Below are positions 16,556 to 24,925 of a stretch of DNA of 64,000 nt, one piece after another. The notes beneath the pieces are model-generated. The model searched no databases and was not told where the DNA came from. It saw only the letters and a list, made by a program, of their open reading frames with translations. Within the stretch, counting starts at the first letter, position 1. Every line of letters starts with the position of its first letter. The stretch is from Solirubrobacter ginsenosidimutans. Its GTDB lineage: Bacteria; Actinomycetota; Thermoleophilia; Solirubrobacterales; Solirubrobacteraceae. The stretch lies in the NCBI RefSeq assembly GCF_027587205.1, contig NZ_JAPDOD010000040.1, positions 1 to 64,000 of the forward strand. Direction: 5' to 3'. Both the position numbers and the translations under genes were made by a program.

Positions 16556-19207
16556 TCAAGCGCCCGAGCTCCGAGCGAGCGCGGCCTGCGCGGCCGCGAC
16601 ACGCGCGATCGGCAGCCGATAGGGCGAGCATGAGACGTAGTCCAGGCCCACGCGATCGAAGAACGCGATCGAGTCCGGGTCGCCGCCGTGCTCGCCGCAG
16701 ATGCCGAGCTCGATGTCCGCGCGACCGGCGCGGCCGCGGGCGACCGCCAGCTCGACAAGCGCACCCACTCCCGCTTCGTCGATCGTCTCGAACGGCGAGC
16801 GATCGAGCAGGCGGCGTTCGAGGTAGCTCGGCACGAAGCCCGCCTCGACATCGTCGCGCGAGAAGCCGAGCGCGGTCTGAGTGAGGTCGTTGGTCCCGAA
16901 GGAGAAGAAGTCCGCATGCACCGCCAACCGATCGGCGACGAAGCACGCGCGCGGGAGCTCGATCATCGTGCCCACGAGGTAGTCCTTGCCCGCCGTCAGG
17001 CCGTGGCGCGAGCCGACTTCGACGACGAGGTCGAGCAGCTCGACCAACTCGGCGTCGTAGTCGACCAGCGGGATCATGATTTCCAGGTGCGGCGGCGGTG
17101 CCGACGCGCAGGCGGCGCGCATGATCGCCTCAATCTGCATCTCGTAGATCTCGGGGTGCACGATGCCCAGCCGGCAGCCCCGCGTCCCGAGCATCGGGTT
17201 GACCTCGCCGAGACGCAGGACGAGTTCGAGCTCCTGCTCGAGCGCCGGCAGCTCCGGCGCCTGCTCGTCGCGCGCCCGCTGGACGCGCTGGGCCAGCTCC
17301 ACGCGGTCCGGAAGGAACTCGTGCAGCGGCGGGTCGAGCAGGCGAATGGTGATCGGCCGCCCGGGCATCGCCGCGAACAGGCCTTCGAAATCCTGCTGCT
17401 GCAGCGGCAGGAGCTCGGCCAGGGCGGCGCGGCGTTCGGCCTCAGTGCGGGCCATGATCATCGCGCGCATCTTCGGCTGGCGGTCGGCCGCCATGAACAT
17501 GTGCTCGGTCCGGCACAGGCCGATGCCCTCGGCGCCGTGCTCGAGCGCCTTCAGCGCGTCGGCCGGCGTGTCGGCGTTGGCGCGGACGCCGAGCCGCCGG
17601 AACTCATCCGCCCACGTCAGCACGCGCTCGAAGCGCGCATTGCGCCCGGGCTCCACCAGCGGGACGTCGTCGCGCGTCACGATGCCGGCGCCGCCGTCGA
17701 TCGCGATCCGCTCGCCGGCGGCGACGACAACGTCGCCGATCCGGATCACTCGCGCCCGCAGGTCGATATCGAGCTCGCCGGCGCCCACCACGGCCGGTCG
17801 GCCCATGCCGCGCGCGACCAGCGCGGCGTGGGAGGCCTTGCCGCCCTCGGTGGTGAGGATGCCGCGGGCGGCGTGGAAGCCGGCAACGTCGTCGGCCTCG
17901 GTGAACGGGCGGGCGAGGATCACGTCGCGGCCCTGCGCGGCGGCCGTGACCGCCTCCTCGGCGGTGAAGACGACCTCACCCTTGGCAGCCCCGGGCGACG
18001 CCGCGACGCCGCGTGCCAGCACCTCGAAGCGGGCATCGGGGTCAAAGGTCGGATGCAGGAGCGCATCGAGCGCGCCGGCGTCGATCGTGGCGAGCGCGCG
18101 TGCGGGGGTCAGCAGTCCCTCGTCGACCGCGTCGACGGCGAATCGGACGGCGGCCTGGGCCGGGCGCTTGGCGCTGCGCGTCTGCAGCATGTAGAGGCGG
18201 CCGGCTTCGACCGTGAATTCGACGTCCTGCATGTCGCCGTAGTGCTGCTCGAGCGTGCGCAGGATCTTCACCAACCGCGCGTACGCCTCGGGCAGCTCGT
18301 CCGCCAGTTCGTGCAGCGGGCGCGGCGTGCGCACTCCGGAGACGACGTCCTCGCCTTGAGCGTCGAGCAGGAAGTCGCCGCTGGGATCGGGAGCGCCGGT
18401 GATCTCGTCGCGCGAGAACGCGACGCCGGTGGCCGAGCCCGCGCCGCGGTTGCCGAACACCATCTGCTGGACGTTGACGGCGGTGCCCCAGTCATCCGGG
18501 ATGTGGTTGATGCGGCGGTACTGCACCGCGCGGTCGCCCAGCCAGGAGTCGAAGACCGCGGCGATCGCGAGCCGCAACTGCTGCTGTGGGTCCTGCGGAA
18601 ACGGGTCTCCGGTGTGGGCTTCATAGAGCGTGCGAAAGCGGCGCGTAACGTCCTTGAGGGCGTCGATGCCGAGCTCACGATCCTCGCGGACTCCCGCCCG
18701 CCGGCGCGCAGCCAGCAGGATCTCCTCGAAGCGCGCCCCCGGTACGCCGCTCACGACGTTGCCGAACATCTGCACGAAGCGCCGGTAGGAGTCCCACGCG
18801 AGGCGCTCGTTGCCGGTGCTTGCCGCCAGGCCCAACACGGACTCGTCGTTGAGGCCGAGGTCCAGGATCGTCTCGAGCATCCCCGGCATCGAGTCACGCG
18901 CGCCGGAGCGCACGGACACGAGCAGCGGGTCCGCGGAGTCGCCCAGGAGGCGTCCCGCGCGGGACTCGAGGCGCGCGATGCCGTCGGCAACCTGCGCCGC
19001 CAGTCCGGCGGGCTCGGTGCGATCGTCGCGCATGAAGGCGACGCACGCCTGCGTGGAGATCGTGAAGCCGGCCGGCACGAGTTCGGGCCCGAGGACCCGG
19101 GTCATCTCCGCGATGTTGGCCCCTTTGCCCCCGAGCAGCTCACGCATGTCGCGCGAGCCCTCGGCGAAGTCGTACACATAGCGGGACTGGGTAACGATCG
19201 CGGTCAT
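16556..19207 (-). CDS. ppdK: Pyruvate, phosphate dikinase
   Basis: An 883-residue enzyme, normal PPDK length. The N-terminal ATP-binding domain begins with LLGGKGANIAEM and has SVRSGARDSMPGMLETILDL. The central swivelling domain carries the catalytic His in TEGGKASHAALVARGMGRP, near residue 450. The C-terminal PEP/pyruvate domain includes LCRTEHMFM and the active-site Cys in LGICGEHGGDP. It interconverts pyruvate + ATP + Pi with PEP + AMP + PPi. Near lactate-oxidation genes it would supply PEP from pyruvate; in the opposite direction it fits a PPi-linked glycolysis. ATG 19207 has no strong Shine-Dalgarno. Confidence 0.95.
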   Translation of the reverse strand: MTAIVTQSRYVYDFAEGSRDMRELLGGKGANIAEMTRVLGPELVPAGFTISTQACVAFMRDDRTEPAGLAAQVADGIARLESRAGRLLGDSADPLLVSVRSGARDSMPGMLETILDLGLNDESVLGLAASTGNERLAWDSYRRFVQMFGNVVSGVPGARFEEILLAARRRAGVREDRELGIDALKDVTRRFRTLYEAHTGDPFPQDPQQQLRLAIAAVFDSWLGDRAVQYRRINHIPDDWGTAVNVQQMVFGNRGAGSATGVAFSRDEITGAPDPSGDFLLDAQGEDVVSGVRTPRPLHELADELPEAYARLVKILRTLEQHYGDMQDVEFTVEAGRLYMLQTRSAKRPAQAAVRFAVDAVDEGLLTPARALATIDAGALDALLHPTFDPDARFEVLARGVAASPGAAKGEVVFTAEEAVTAAAQGRDVILARPFTEADDVAGFHAARGILTTEGGKASHAALVARGMGRPAVVGAGELDIDLRARVIRIGDVVVAAGERIAIDGGAGIVTRDDVPLVEPGRNARFERVLTWADEFRRLGVRANADTPADALKALEHGAEGIGLCRTEHMFMAADRQPKMRAMIMARTEAERRAALAELLPLQQQDFEGLFAAMPGRPITIRLLDPPLHEFLPDRVELAQRVQRARDEQAPELPALEQELELVLRLGEVNPMLGTRGCRLGIVHPEIYEMQIEAIMRAACASAPPPHLEIMIPLVDYDAELVELLDLVVEVGSRHGLTAGKDYLVGTMIELPRACFVADRLAVHADFFSFGTNDLTQTALGFSRDDVEAGFVPSYLERRLLDRSPFETIDEAGVGALVELAVARGRAGRADIELGICGEHGGDPDSIAFFDRVGLDYVSCSPYRLPIARVAAAQAALARSSGA

Positions 19208-19307
19208 TGGCGAAGTCTCGATGACGGAGCCACGGCGCACATGCGGGAGACGGCGCAGTCATGCCGCGGCTTACTACCCGCTTCGAGCGGCGTTGTCCCG
19301 GATGCCC

Positions 19308-19323
19308 GGGCGCGCTCGCGCCC
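19308..19323. promoter_or_regulatory. 16-bp palindrome upstream of gap
   Basis: GGGCGCG and CGCGCCC separated by CT form a perfect inverted repeat in the divergent region between ppdK and the GAPDH gene, 36 bp before the GAPDH start. It might be an operator or a GC-rich hairpin. No regulator can be named. Confidence 0.3.
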
Positions 19324-19358
19324 ATAGATTGAAAGCTTCCAGACCAAGGAGAGATCGC

Positions 19359-20399
19359 ATGCCCCGCGTAGCCATCAATGGCTTCGGCCGCATCGGACGG
19401 GCCGTGCTGCGCGCGGCCGTCGAACGCGACGCCAAGTTCGAGATCGCCGCCATCAATGACGTCGCCGACGCGGCGACGCTGGCTCACCTGCTCGCCCACG
19501 ATTCCGTGTACGGCCGTTTCCCGTCCGCGGTCCGTTGCCACGACGGCCTCCTCCAGATCGACGGTCATCAGATCGTCATCAGCGCCGAGCGCGATCCGGC
19601 CGACCTCCCGTGGGACGAGCTCGGCATCGACGTCGTGATCGAGGCCAGCGGGCGCTTTCGCACCCGCGAGGAGGTCGCTCGCCATCTCGAGGCCGGGGCC
19701 CGCACGGTCATCCTGTCGGCCCCGATGAAGGGCAGTGAGCCCGCCGACGCCGACCTCGTGCTCGGCGTCAACGACGACGCGTACGACCCCGAGCGCCATC
19801 ACATCCTCACCAATGCGTCATGCACGACCAACTGCCTCGCCCCGGTCGCCATGATCCTGCACGACACCGTCGGCATCCGGCACGGCCTGATGACCACGAT
19901 CCACTCCTACACCTCCGATCAGAACCTGCTCGACGCGCCGCACAAGGACCTCCGCCGCGCCCGCGCGGCGGCCTTGAACCTGATCCCGACGTCCACCGGC
20001 GCCGCCAAGGCGCTCGGACTCGTCATCCCCGAGCTCGCCGGCAAGCTGCACGGCTACGCCGTGCGCGTGCCACTCCCGACGGGCTCGATCGTCGACCTGA
20101 CCGTCGAGGTCCAGCGTCCGACGAGCGTCGAGGAGATCAACGGCGCCTTCGCCGGCCGGGCCGACCGTGGCCTGCTGACGGGCATCCTTGCCTACAACGA
20201 GGACCCGATCGTCTCGGCCGACATCGTCAAGTCCCCCTACTCGGCGATCTACGACGCACCGCTGACGAGCGTGATCGACGAGACCCAGGTCAAGGTCGTC
20301 GCCTGGTACGACAACGAGTGGGGCTACGCGAACCGACTCGTGGACCTCACCGCCCGCGTTCTGGCCCACGTCCCGGTCGGAGCGGGCACGGCGGCCTGA
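19359..20399 (+). CDS. gap: Type I glyceraldehyde-3-phosphate dehydrogenase
   Basis: A 346-residue enzyme. The NAD-binding motif INGFGRIGRAVLRA starts the protein, and the catalytic cysteine is Cys155 in NASCTTNCLAP. WYDNEWGYANRLVDL near the C-terminus is the usual GAPDH signature. It converts glyceraldehyde-3-phosphate to 1,3-bisphosphoglycerate, or the reverse. ATG 19359 has a strong Shine-Dalgarno (AAGGAGAG); an in-frame extension upstream lacks family similarity. A stable hairpin separates it from the downstream Usp gene. Confidence 0.95.
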   Translation: MPRVAINGFGRIGRAVLRAAVERDAKFEIAAINDVADAATLAHLLAHDSVYGRFPSAVRCHDGLLQIDGHQIVISAERDPADLPWDELGIDVVIEASGRFRTREEVARHLEAGARTVILSAPMKGSEPADADLVLGVNDDAYDPERHHILTNASCTTNCLAPVAMILHDTVGIRHGLMTTIHSYTSDQNLLDAPHKDLRRARAAALNLIPTSTGAAKALGLVIPELAGKLHGYAVRVPLPTGSIVDLTVEVQRPTSVEEINGAFAGRADRGLLTGILAYNEDPIVSADIVKSPYSAIYDAPLTSVIDETQVKVVAWYDNEWGYANRLVDLTARVLAHVPVGAGTAA

Positions 20400-20403
20400 T
20401 CAC

Positions 20404-20442
20404 CGGTGGGGGCGACCGCTTTTGGCGGCCGCCCCCCCACCG
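20404..20442 (+). terminator. Strong hairpin after gap, before usp
   Basis: GGTGGGGG pairs with CCCCCACC and, further in, CCGC with GCGG, around a TTTT loop. It starts 5 bp after the gap stop and ends 34 bp before the Usp start. No T-run follows. It may terminate, or act as a processing or attenuation hairpin that lets some transcripts continue into usp-treT. Confidence 0.5.
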
Positions 20443-20476
20443 CGACCGTCGCAACCACTGACCCAAAGGAACCATC

Positions 20477-21385
20477 ATGCACGCGCCCATCGTTGCCGCC
20501 TACGACCCGTATCAGGAGGATCGGGCGCCAGTCGAGCTCGCGCTCGCGCTCGGTGAGCTGACCGGCGCGCGCGTGATCGCCGTCGCCGTGTCCGTCTTCG
20601 ACGGCTTCACGGACCCCGACGACGTCAACGCCGGCGTCAACCGGCCGGTGACCGCCACGATGGAGCGGCTCCTTCAGGAGACCGGCGCCGAAGCTCAGAT
20701 CGAGAACGACGAGTCCGTGTCCCGGGCGCTCCAGACGGTCGTCGAGGACGTGGACGCCGGGCTGATCGTGGTCGGCTCCACCGGGCGCGGCGTCGCCGGG
20801 CGCGTTCTGCCCGGCAGCACGGCGGAGCGGCTCCTCCACGGCGCCCCATGCCCGGTCGCGCTCGCCCCGCACGGATACCGGCAGACGCCGATACAGACCG
20901 TCGCCGTGGGCTTCGTCGACACTCCCGAGGGGCACGCCGCGCTCGCGGCCGCCCACCAGCTCTCCGCTCGGGCCGGCGCGCGGCTGCGCGTGGTCATGGC
21001 GCTCCGTCCCCCGGGCTGGTTCAACGCCGTCACCGCGCCGGGCGAGCCGCGGCTACGCGGGAGCGACCTCGAGGGTCGCCGCCGATCCGAGATCGAGGAT
21101 GCGCTCAATCGCGCGCTGTGCGGCCTGGGGCCCGACGTCGACGTCGAGTCCGAGTTCCACGTCGACGACCCCGCCGACGTGCTCCTGAACGTGTCCGGAC
21201 ACGTCGACCTACTCGTCTGCGGTTCGCGCGGCTACGGCCCGCTGCGCAGCGTCTTGCTCGGCGGCGTCTCGCGCCGGCTGGTCGACGGCGCCCACTGCCC
21301 CGTGCTCGTCCTCCCCCGCCAGGCCAAGCACCCGCTGGAAGACCTCGTGCGCGGAGTGGCGAAACGACTGGTGGCCGTGTCATGA
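20477..21385 (+). CDS. Universal stress protein, two Usp domains
   Basis: A 302-residue protein with tandem UspA domains. Each has the G-x2-G-x9-G nucleotide-binding loop: GSTGRGVAGRVLPGSTAE near residue 97 and CGSRGYGPLRSVLLGG near residue 250. Cytoplasmic ATP-binding stress protein by family. It overlaps the trehalose synthase start by ATGA, so the two are coupled, which links it to osmotic or desiccation stress. Its last 50 residues nearly repeat those of the partial gene at the window start. Confidence 0.9.
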   Translation: MHAPIVAAYDPYQEDRAPVELALALGELTGARVIAVAVSVFDGFTDPDDVNAGVNRPVTATMERLLQETGAEAQIENDESVSRALQTVVEDVDAGLIVVGSTGRGVAGRVLPGSTAERLLHGAPCPVALAPHGYRQTPIQTVAVGFVDTPEGHAALAAAHQLSARAGARLRVVMALRPPGWFNAVTAPGEPRLRGSDLEGRRRSEIEDALNRALCGLGPDVDVESEFHVDDPADVLLNVSGHVDLLVCGSRGYGPLRSVLLGGVSRRLVDGAHCPVLVLPRQAKHPLEDLVRGVAKRLVAVS

Positions 21386-22821
21386 CCGTCACGACAGACG
21401 TCCGCGCCCCGGCGCTCGAGCTCGTGCCGGTCGGCTCGCTGGCGTTGGACCGGTTTGACCGAGTGCTCCCCGCGGCGGCGATGGAGGCGGTTCGCCGAGC
21501 GCAACGGCTCGGGCGCGCAGAACTCGCCGGACGCCGGATCTGGCACCTGAACTCGACAGCGCGCGGGGGTGGCGTGGCGGAGATGCTCGTGCCACTGCTG
21601 GCCTACGCCCGCGGCGCAGGTGTCGATGCGCGATGGGCCGTGATCGCGGGCGATGGGCCGTTCTTCGCGCTCACCAAGCGGCTCCACAACCGGTTGCACG
21701 GTGTGCCGGGCGACGGCGGGCCACTGGGGGACCTGGAGCGAGCCTCTTACGAGGCAGCACTCGCCCCGAACGCGGCGGACCTGCGCGACCTCCTGCGCCC
21801 CGCCGACATCGTGATCCTGCACGACCCGCAGACCGCAGGCCTGATCGGACACGTCAAGGCCTGCGGCGCGACGGCCGTCTGGCGCTGTCACGTCGGCCTG
21901 GACACGCCGAACGATCTCGCACGCGAGGCCTGGTCGTTCCTGGAGCCGTACGTGCTGCAGGCCGACGCCTACGTCTTCTCGCGTGAGTCGTTCGTGTGGG
22001 AAGGCCTCGACCCCGCGCGCCGGGCCATCGTCGCCCCGTCGATCGATGTCTTCTCGCCCAAGAACCAGGAGCTCGAGCCGGATGCCGTCGACGGCATCCT
22101 CGAGGCTGCGGGGTTGCGTCCGGCGGGCGGTGGGCCACCGGTCTTCCAGCGGATCGACGGCAGCATCGGCGGTGTCACTCGACGAGCGGAGCTGATCGAA
22201 GAACGCCCACTCGGACGCGGCGAGCGCTACGTCCTGCAGGTCTCGCGCTGGGATGCACTCAAGGATCCGCTCGGCGTCATCGACGGCTTCGCCGAGCACG
22301 TCGCTCCGCATACGGACGCGCACCTCGTCTACGCCGGCCCCGACGTCAAGGCCGTGGCAGACGATCCCGAGGGCGCGGCCGTGTTCGACGCGGCGGTCGA
22401 GCGCTGGCGGGCTCTCCCCGCCGAGCGGCGCGAGCGGGTGCACCTGGCGCTGTTGCCGATGGTCGACTCGCAAGAGAACGCGGCGATCGTCAATGCCCTG
22501 CAGCGCGGCGCCGACGTGGTCGTCCAAAAGAGCCTCGCCGAAGGCTTCGGGCTCACCGTCGCCGAGGCGATGTGGAAGCGTCGCGTAGTCGTGGCCAGCC
22601 GCATCGGCGGGATCCAGGACCAGATCGAGCACTACAGGAGTGGCATCCTGCTCGACGACCCGTACGACCTGCGCGAGTACGGCCTCGCGGTGCGGCGGCT
22701 CCTTCAAGCTCCCGAGCGTGCCGTCGAGATGGGCGATCGGGCACATGAGCGCGTGCGCGACCGCTACCTCGGCACACACTCGATCGTCGACTACCTGGCG
22801 CTGATCGAACGCCTGCTCTGA
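21382..22821 (+). CDS. treT: Trehalose synthase TreT-type glycosyltransferase (GT4)
   Basis: A 479-residue GT-B glycosyltransferase. The N-terminal domain has WHLNSTARGGGVAEML and the C-terminal nucleotide-sugar domain has KSLAEGFGLTVAEAMWKRR with the ExxE-like motif. This pattern fits TreT, which joins an NDP-glucose to glucose to form trehalose; other GT4 trehalose-phosphorylase-like activities cannot be excluded. It starts in the stop codon of the Usp gene (ATGA). Trehalose is a compatible solute, matching the stress context. Confidence 0.85.
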   Translation: MTVTTDVRAPALELVPVGSLALDRFDRVLPAAAMEAVRRAQRLGRAELAGRRIWHLNSTARGGGVAEMLVPLLAYARGAGVDARWAVIAGDGPFFALTKRLHNRLHGVPGDGGPLGDLERASYEAALAPNAADLRDLLRPADIVILHDPQTAGLIGHVKACGATAVWRCHVGLDTPNDLAREAWSFLEPYVLQADAYVFSRESFVWEGLDPARRAIVAPSIDVFSPKNQELEPDAVDGILEAAGLRPAGGGPPVFQRIDGSIGGVTRRAELIEERPLGRGERYVLQVSRWDALKDPLGVIDGFAEHVAPHTDAHLVYAGPDVKAVADDPEGAAVFDAAVERWRALPAERRERVHLALLPMVDSQENAAIVNALQRGADVVVQKSLAEGFGLTVAEAMWKRRVVVASRIGGIQDQIEHYRSGILLDDPYDLREYGLAVRRLLQAPERAVEMGDRAHERVRDRYLGTHSIVDYLALIERLL

Positions 22822-22836
22822 GACGACGCAGCGGCG

Positions 22837-23268
22837 CTAAGGGTCTTCAGCCGGAGGCCCAGCGCCCGCTGCCCGCTTGACGATCTCGCCCGGCTGTCGC
22901 ATGACCGAGATCGTGCGCTCGAACAGCTCCGCTTGGGTCTCCATCATCTCCGCGGCCTGCTCGAGCGCCCGTGCCGACTCCGTCAGCGCCTCGGCCTGCC
23001 GATGCAACGCGCCGGCGCTCTGCTCGAGCAGGTCGAAGACGGCGTCATACGGCGCGAACGCCCGCGTGATCAACTCCTGCTGAAGCCGCCGCTCACGTTC
23101 AAGGATCGCCTGGAGCACCTCCGTCTGGCGATGGAGCGGCGCGACCAGCTGCTCCGGCAGCTCAGCACGGCCGGCGACCGCGGCGGCCGACGATGCCAGC
23201 GAGCGCATGGCCTTCTGCCATTCCGCAACGAGCTCGACACCACCACGCTCGGCCATGGAGAGCATCAT
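22837..23268 (-). CDS. Coiled-coil protein of unknown function
   Basis: A 143-residue helical protein, not recognised. Heptad-like patterns run through most of its length (HRQTEVLQAILERERRLQQE; ALTESARALEQAAEMMETQA). There are no cysteines or membrane segments, and the tail is Pro/Ala-rich. The start is uncertain among ATGs at 23268, 23265 and 23256. It is convergent with treT and divergent from leader D and the permease. It might be a granule-associated or scaffold protein, but nothing in the sequence proves it. Confidence 0.6.
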   Translation of the reverse strand: MMLSMAERGGVELVAEWQKAMRSLASSAAAVAGRAELPEQLVAPLHRQTEVLQAILERERRLQQELITRAFAPYDAVFDLLEQSAGALHRQAEALTESARALEQAAEMMETQAELFERTISVMRQPGEIVKRAAGAGPPAEDP

Positions 23269-23306
23269 CCACCGTCGGGGTTGACGGTGCGGTTAGTATC
23301 CATGCA

Positions 23307-23406
23307 GCCTCGCCTCTACCCTCGGCAGGCATCTTTCCGGCTCTAACGCTCGGCCGGCGTGTGCGTGACTCGCCAGTCATCGCGAACCAACGCGTCAGGA
23401 GCCGGG
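23307..23406 (+). promoter_or_regulatory. Tandem-hairpin leader, copy D (permease-ald)
   Basis: Best-formed copy. P1 at 23307-23330: GCCU/AGGC, bulged C, GCC/GGC, loop UCUACCCUC. P2 at 23337-23357: CCGGCU/GGCCGG, loop CUAACGCUC. GCGU after P2 can pair with ACGC before the Shine-Dalgarno AGGAGCC at 23397-23403. CCGGCUC in P2 is complementary to GAGCCGG. A TAGTAT hexamer at 23294-23299 lies just upstream and could be a -10 box that would start the RNA at P1. Confidence 0.75.
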
Positions 23407-23409
23407 TCC

Positions 23410-24891
23410 ATGAGTCGTCCAGCGATATCTCCCGAGACGGGAAGCGCGGCGCAAGAAGACTTTCAGCGTGGGCTGAAGGAGCGTCACATCCAGATGATCG
23501 CGATCGGTGGCGCGATCGGCGTGGGGCTGTTCCTGGGCTCGGCGAAAGCGATCCAGCAGGCCGGACCGTCTTTGTTGGTGTCATACGTCGTCGCCGGTGT
23601 CGCCATCTTCTTGATCATGCGAGCGCTTGGTGAGTTGTTGCTCTACCGACCGGTCGCGGGCTCGTTCGCCACGTACGCGGACGAGTTCGTCGGTCCGTGG
23701 GCGGGGTTCGCGACCGCCTGGACGTACTGGTTGATGTGGGTGGTGATCGCGATGGCGGAAATCACCGCGGCCGGAATCTACGTGCAGTACTGGGTGCCTG
23801 ACATGCCGCAGTGGATCCCTGCGCTGATCGCGTTGGTGGTACTGCTCGGCGTCAACCTGACCGCCGTCGGCCTGTTCGGTGAGTTCGAGTTCTGGTTCGC
23901 GATCATCAAGGTGGTCACGATCATCGGCATGATCCTGCTCGGTCTGGCGATCATCGTCTTCGGCATCAGCGCACTCGGCGACAGCGCGGGCTTCTCGAAC
24001 CTCTGGTCGTCGGATGGGTTCTTCCCCAAGGGGTTCAAGGGCCCGTTCCTGGCGCTTCAGATCGTGATGTTCGCGTTCTTGGGGGTCGAGCTGATCGGCG
24101 TCACGGCGGGCGAAGCCGAGAATCCCGAGAAGACGATCCCGTCGGCGATCAACAAGGTCATCTGGCGGATCCTGATCTTCTACGTCGGCGCGCTGCTGGT
24201 CATCATGTCGCTCGTCGCCTGGAACCAGCTCAATCCCGACGACAGCCCGTTCGTGGTCGTGTTCTCCCAGGTCGGCATTCCGGCCGCTGCCGGAATCGTC
24301 AACTTCGTCGTGCTGACTGCGGCGCTGTCGTCGTGTAACAGCGGGATCTTCAGCACGGGCCGGATGCTGTACACCCTCGCCGGTTTCGGGCAGGCGCCAG
24401 CGGCGCTGCGTAAGGTGAGTCGCCAGAAGGTTCCGGCCGCGGGGATGGTCGTCTCGTTCGTGGCGATGCTGGCCGGGGTCCTACTGAACTACTTCATTCC
24501 CGCGCGCGCGTTCGCGTACATCACGAGCATCGCCACCGTGTGTGGCCTGTTCGTGTGGGGAATGGTCATGATTTCGCACTTGAACTACCGCCGAACGGTG
24601 AACGCCGGCCGGCTGCCCGAGGGTGCGTTCAAGATGCCACTCACGCCCGCCGGGAACTGGTTCGTGTTGGCCTTCCTCGCCTTGGTCCTCGTGCTGATGG
24701 CGTTCAACTCCGACACGCGGATCGCGTTGTACGTGACCCCGGTCTGGGTGCTCGCGTTGCTGATCGGATATTTCGCCTCGCGCGCCAACCACGCGCGGCT
24801 AACACCCGGGGCCAGCGACACCAGCCCTCGCAAGCCGAAGCCGCCTGCCGCCTCTGGGCCCACGGTGGGTCCCACCGCGAGTCCCGCGTGA
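23410..24891 (+). CDS. APC-superfamily amino acid permease (alanine/glycine type likely)
   Basis: A 493-residue membrane protein with about 12 helices. Start region HIQMIAIGGAIGVGLFLGSA and the GEFEFWFAIIKVVTI segment resemble the D-serine/alanine/glycine and GABA permease groups. The C-terminal tail is Pro/Ser-rich. ATG 23410 follows leader D. Alanine dehydrogenase starts 34 bp downstream, so alanine (or glycine) import feeding pyruvate is the likely role; this is inferred from context. It is related to the permease at 5217-6623, which has leader A. Confidence 0.9.
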   Translation: MSRPAISPETGSAAQEDFQRGLKERHIQMIAIGGAIGVGLFLGSAKAIQQAGPSLLVSYVVAGVAIFLIMRALGELLLYRPVAGSFATYADEFVGPWAGFATAWTYWLMWVVIAMAEITAAGIYVQYWVPDMPQWIPALIALVVLLGVNLTAVGLFGEFEFWFAIIKVVTIIGMILLGLAIIVFGISALGDSAGFSNLWSSDGFFPKGFKGPFLALQIVMFAFLGVELIGVTAGEAENPEKTIPSAINKVIWRILIFYVGALLVIMSLVAWNQLNPDDSPFVVVFSQVGIPAAAGIVNFVVLTAALSSCNSGIFSTGRMLYTLAGFGQAPAALRKVSRQKVPAAGMVVSFVAMLAGVLLNYFIPARAFAYITSIATVCGLFVWGMVMISHLNYRRTVNAGRLPEGAFKMPLTPAGNWFVLAFLALVLVLMAFNSDTRIALYVTPVWVLALLIGYFASRANHARLTPGASDTSPRKPKPPAASGPTVGPTASPA

Positions 24892-24925
24892 CCCTTTCCA
24901 ACACATCAATTGATTGGAGGACCCG

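Noticed and set aside
16688..19327. 879-codon open frame antisense to ppdK
   Set aside because: High-GC antisense shadow of ppdK; the product is Arg/Asp/His-rich with no family features, while the minus strand encodes a complete PPDK.
23307..23357. Reading the tandem-hairpin element as a classical ANTAR target
   Set aside because: Known ANTAR substrates have two hairpins with six-base loops carrying A at position 1 and G at position 4. The P1 and P2 loops here are mostly nine bases and do not keep that pattern, so only a possible link is proposed.
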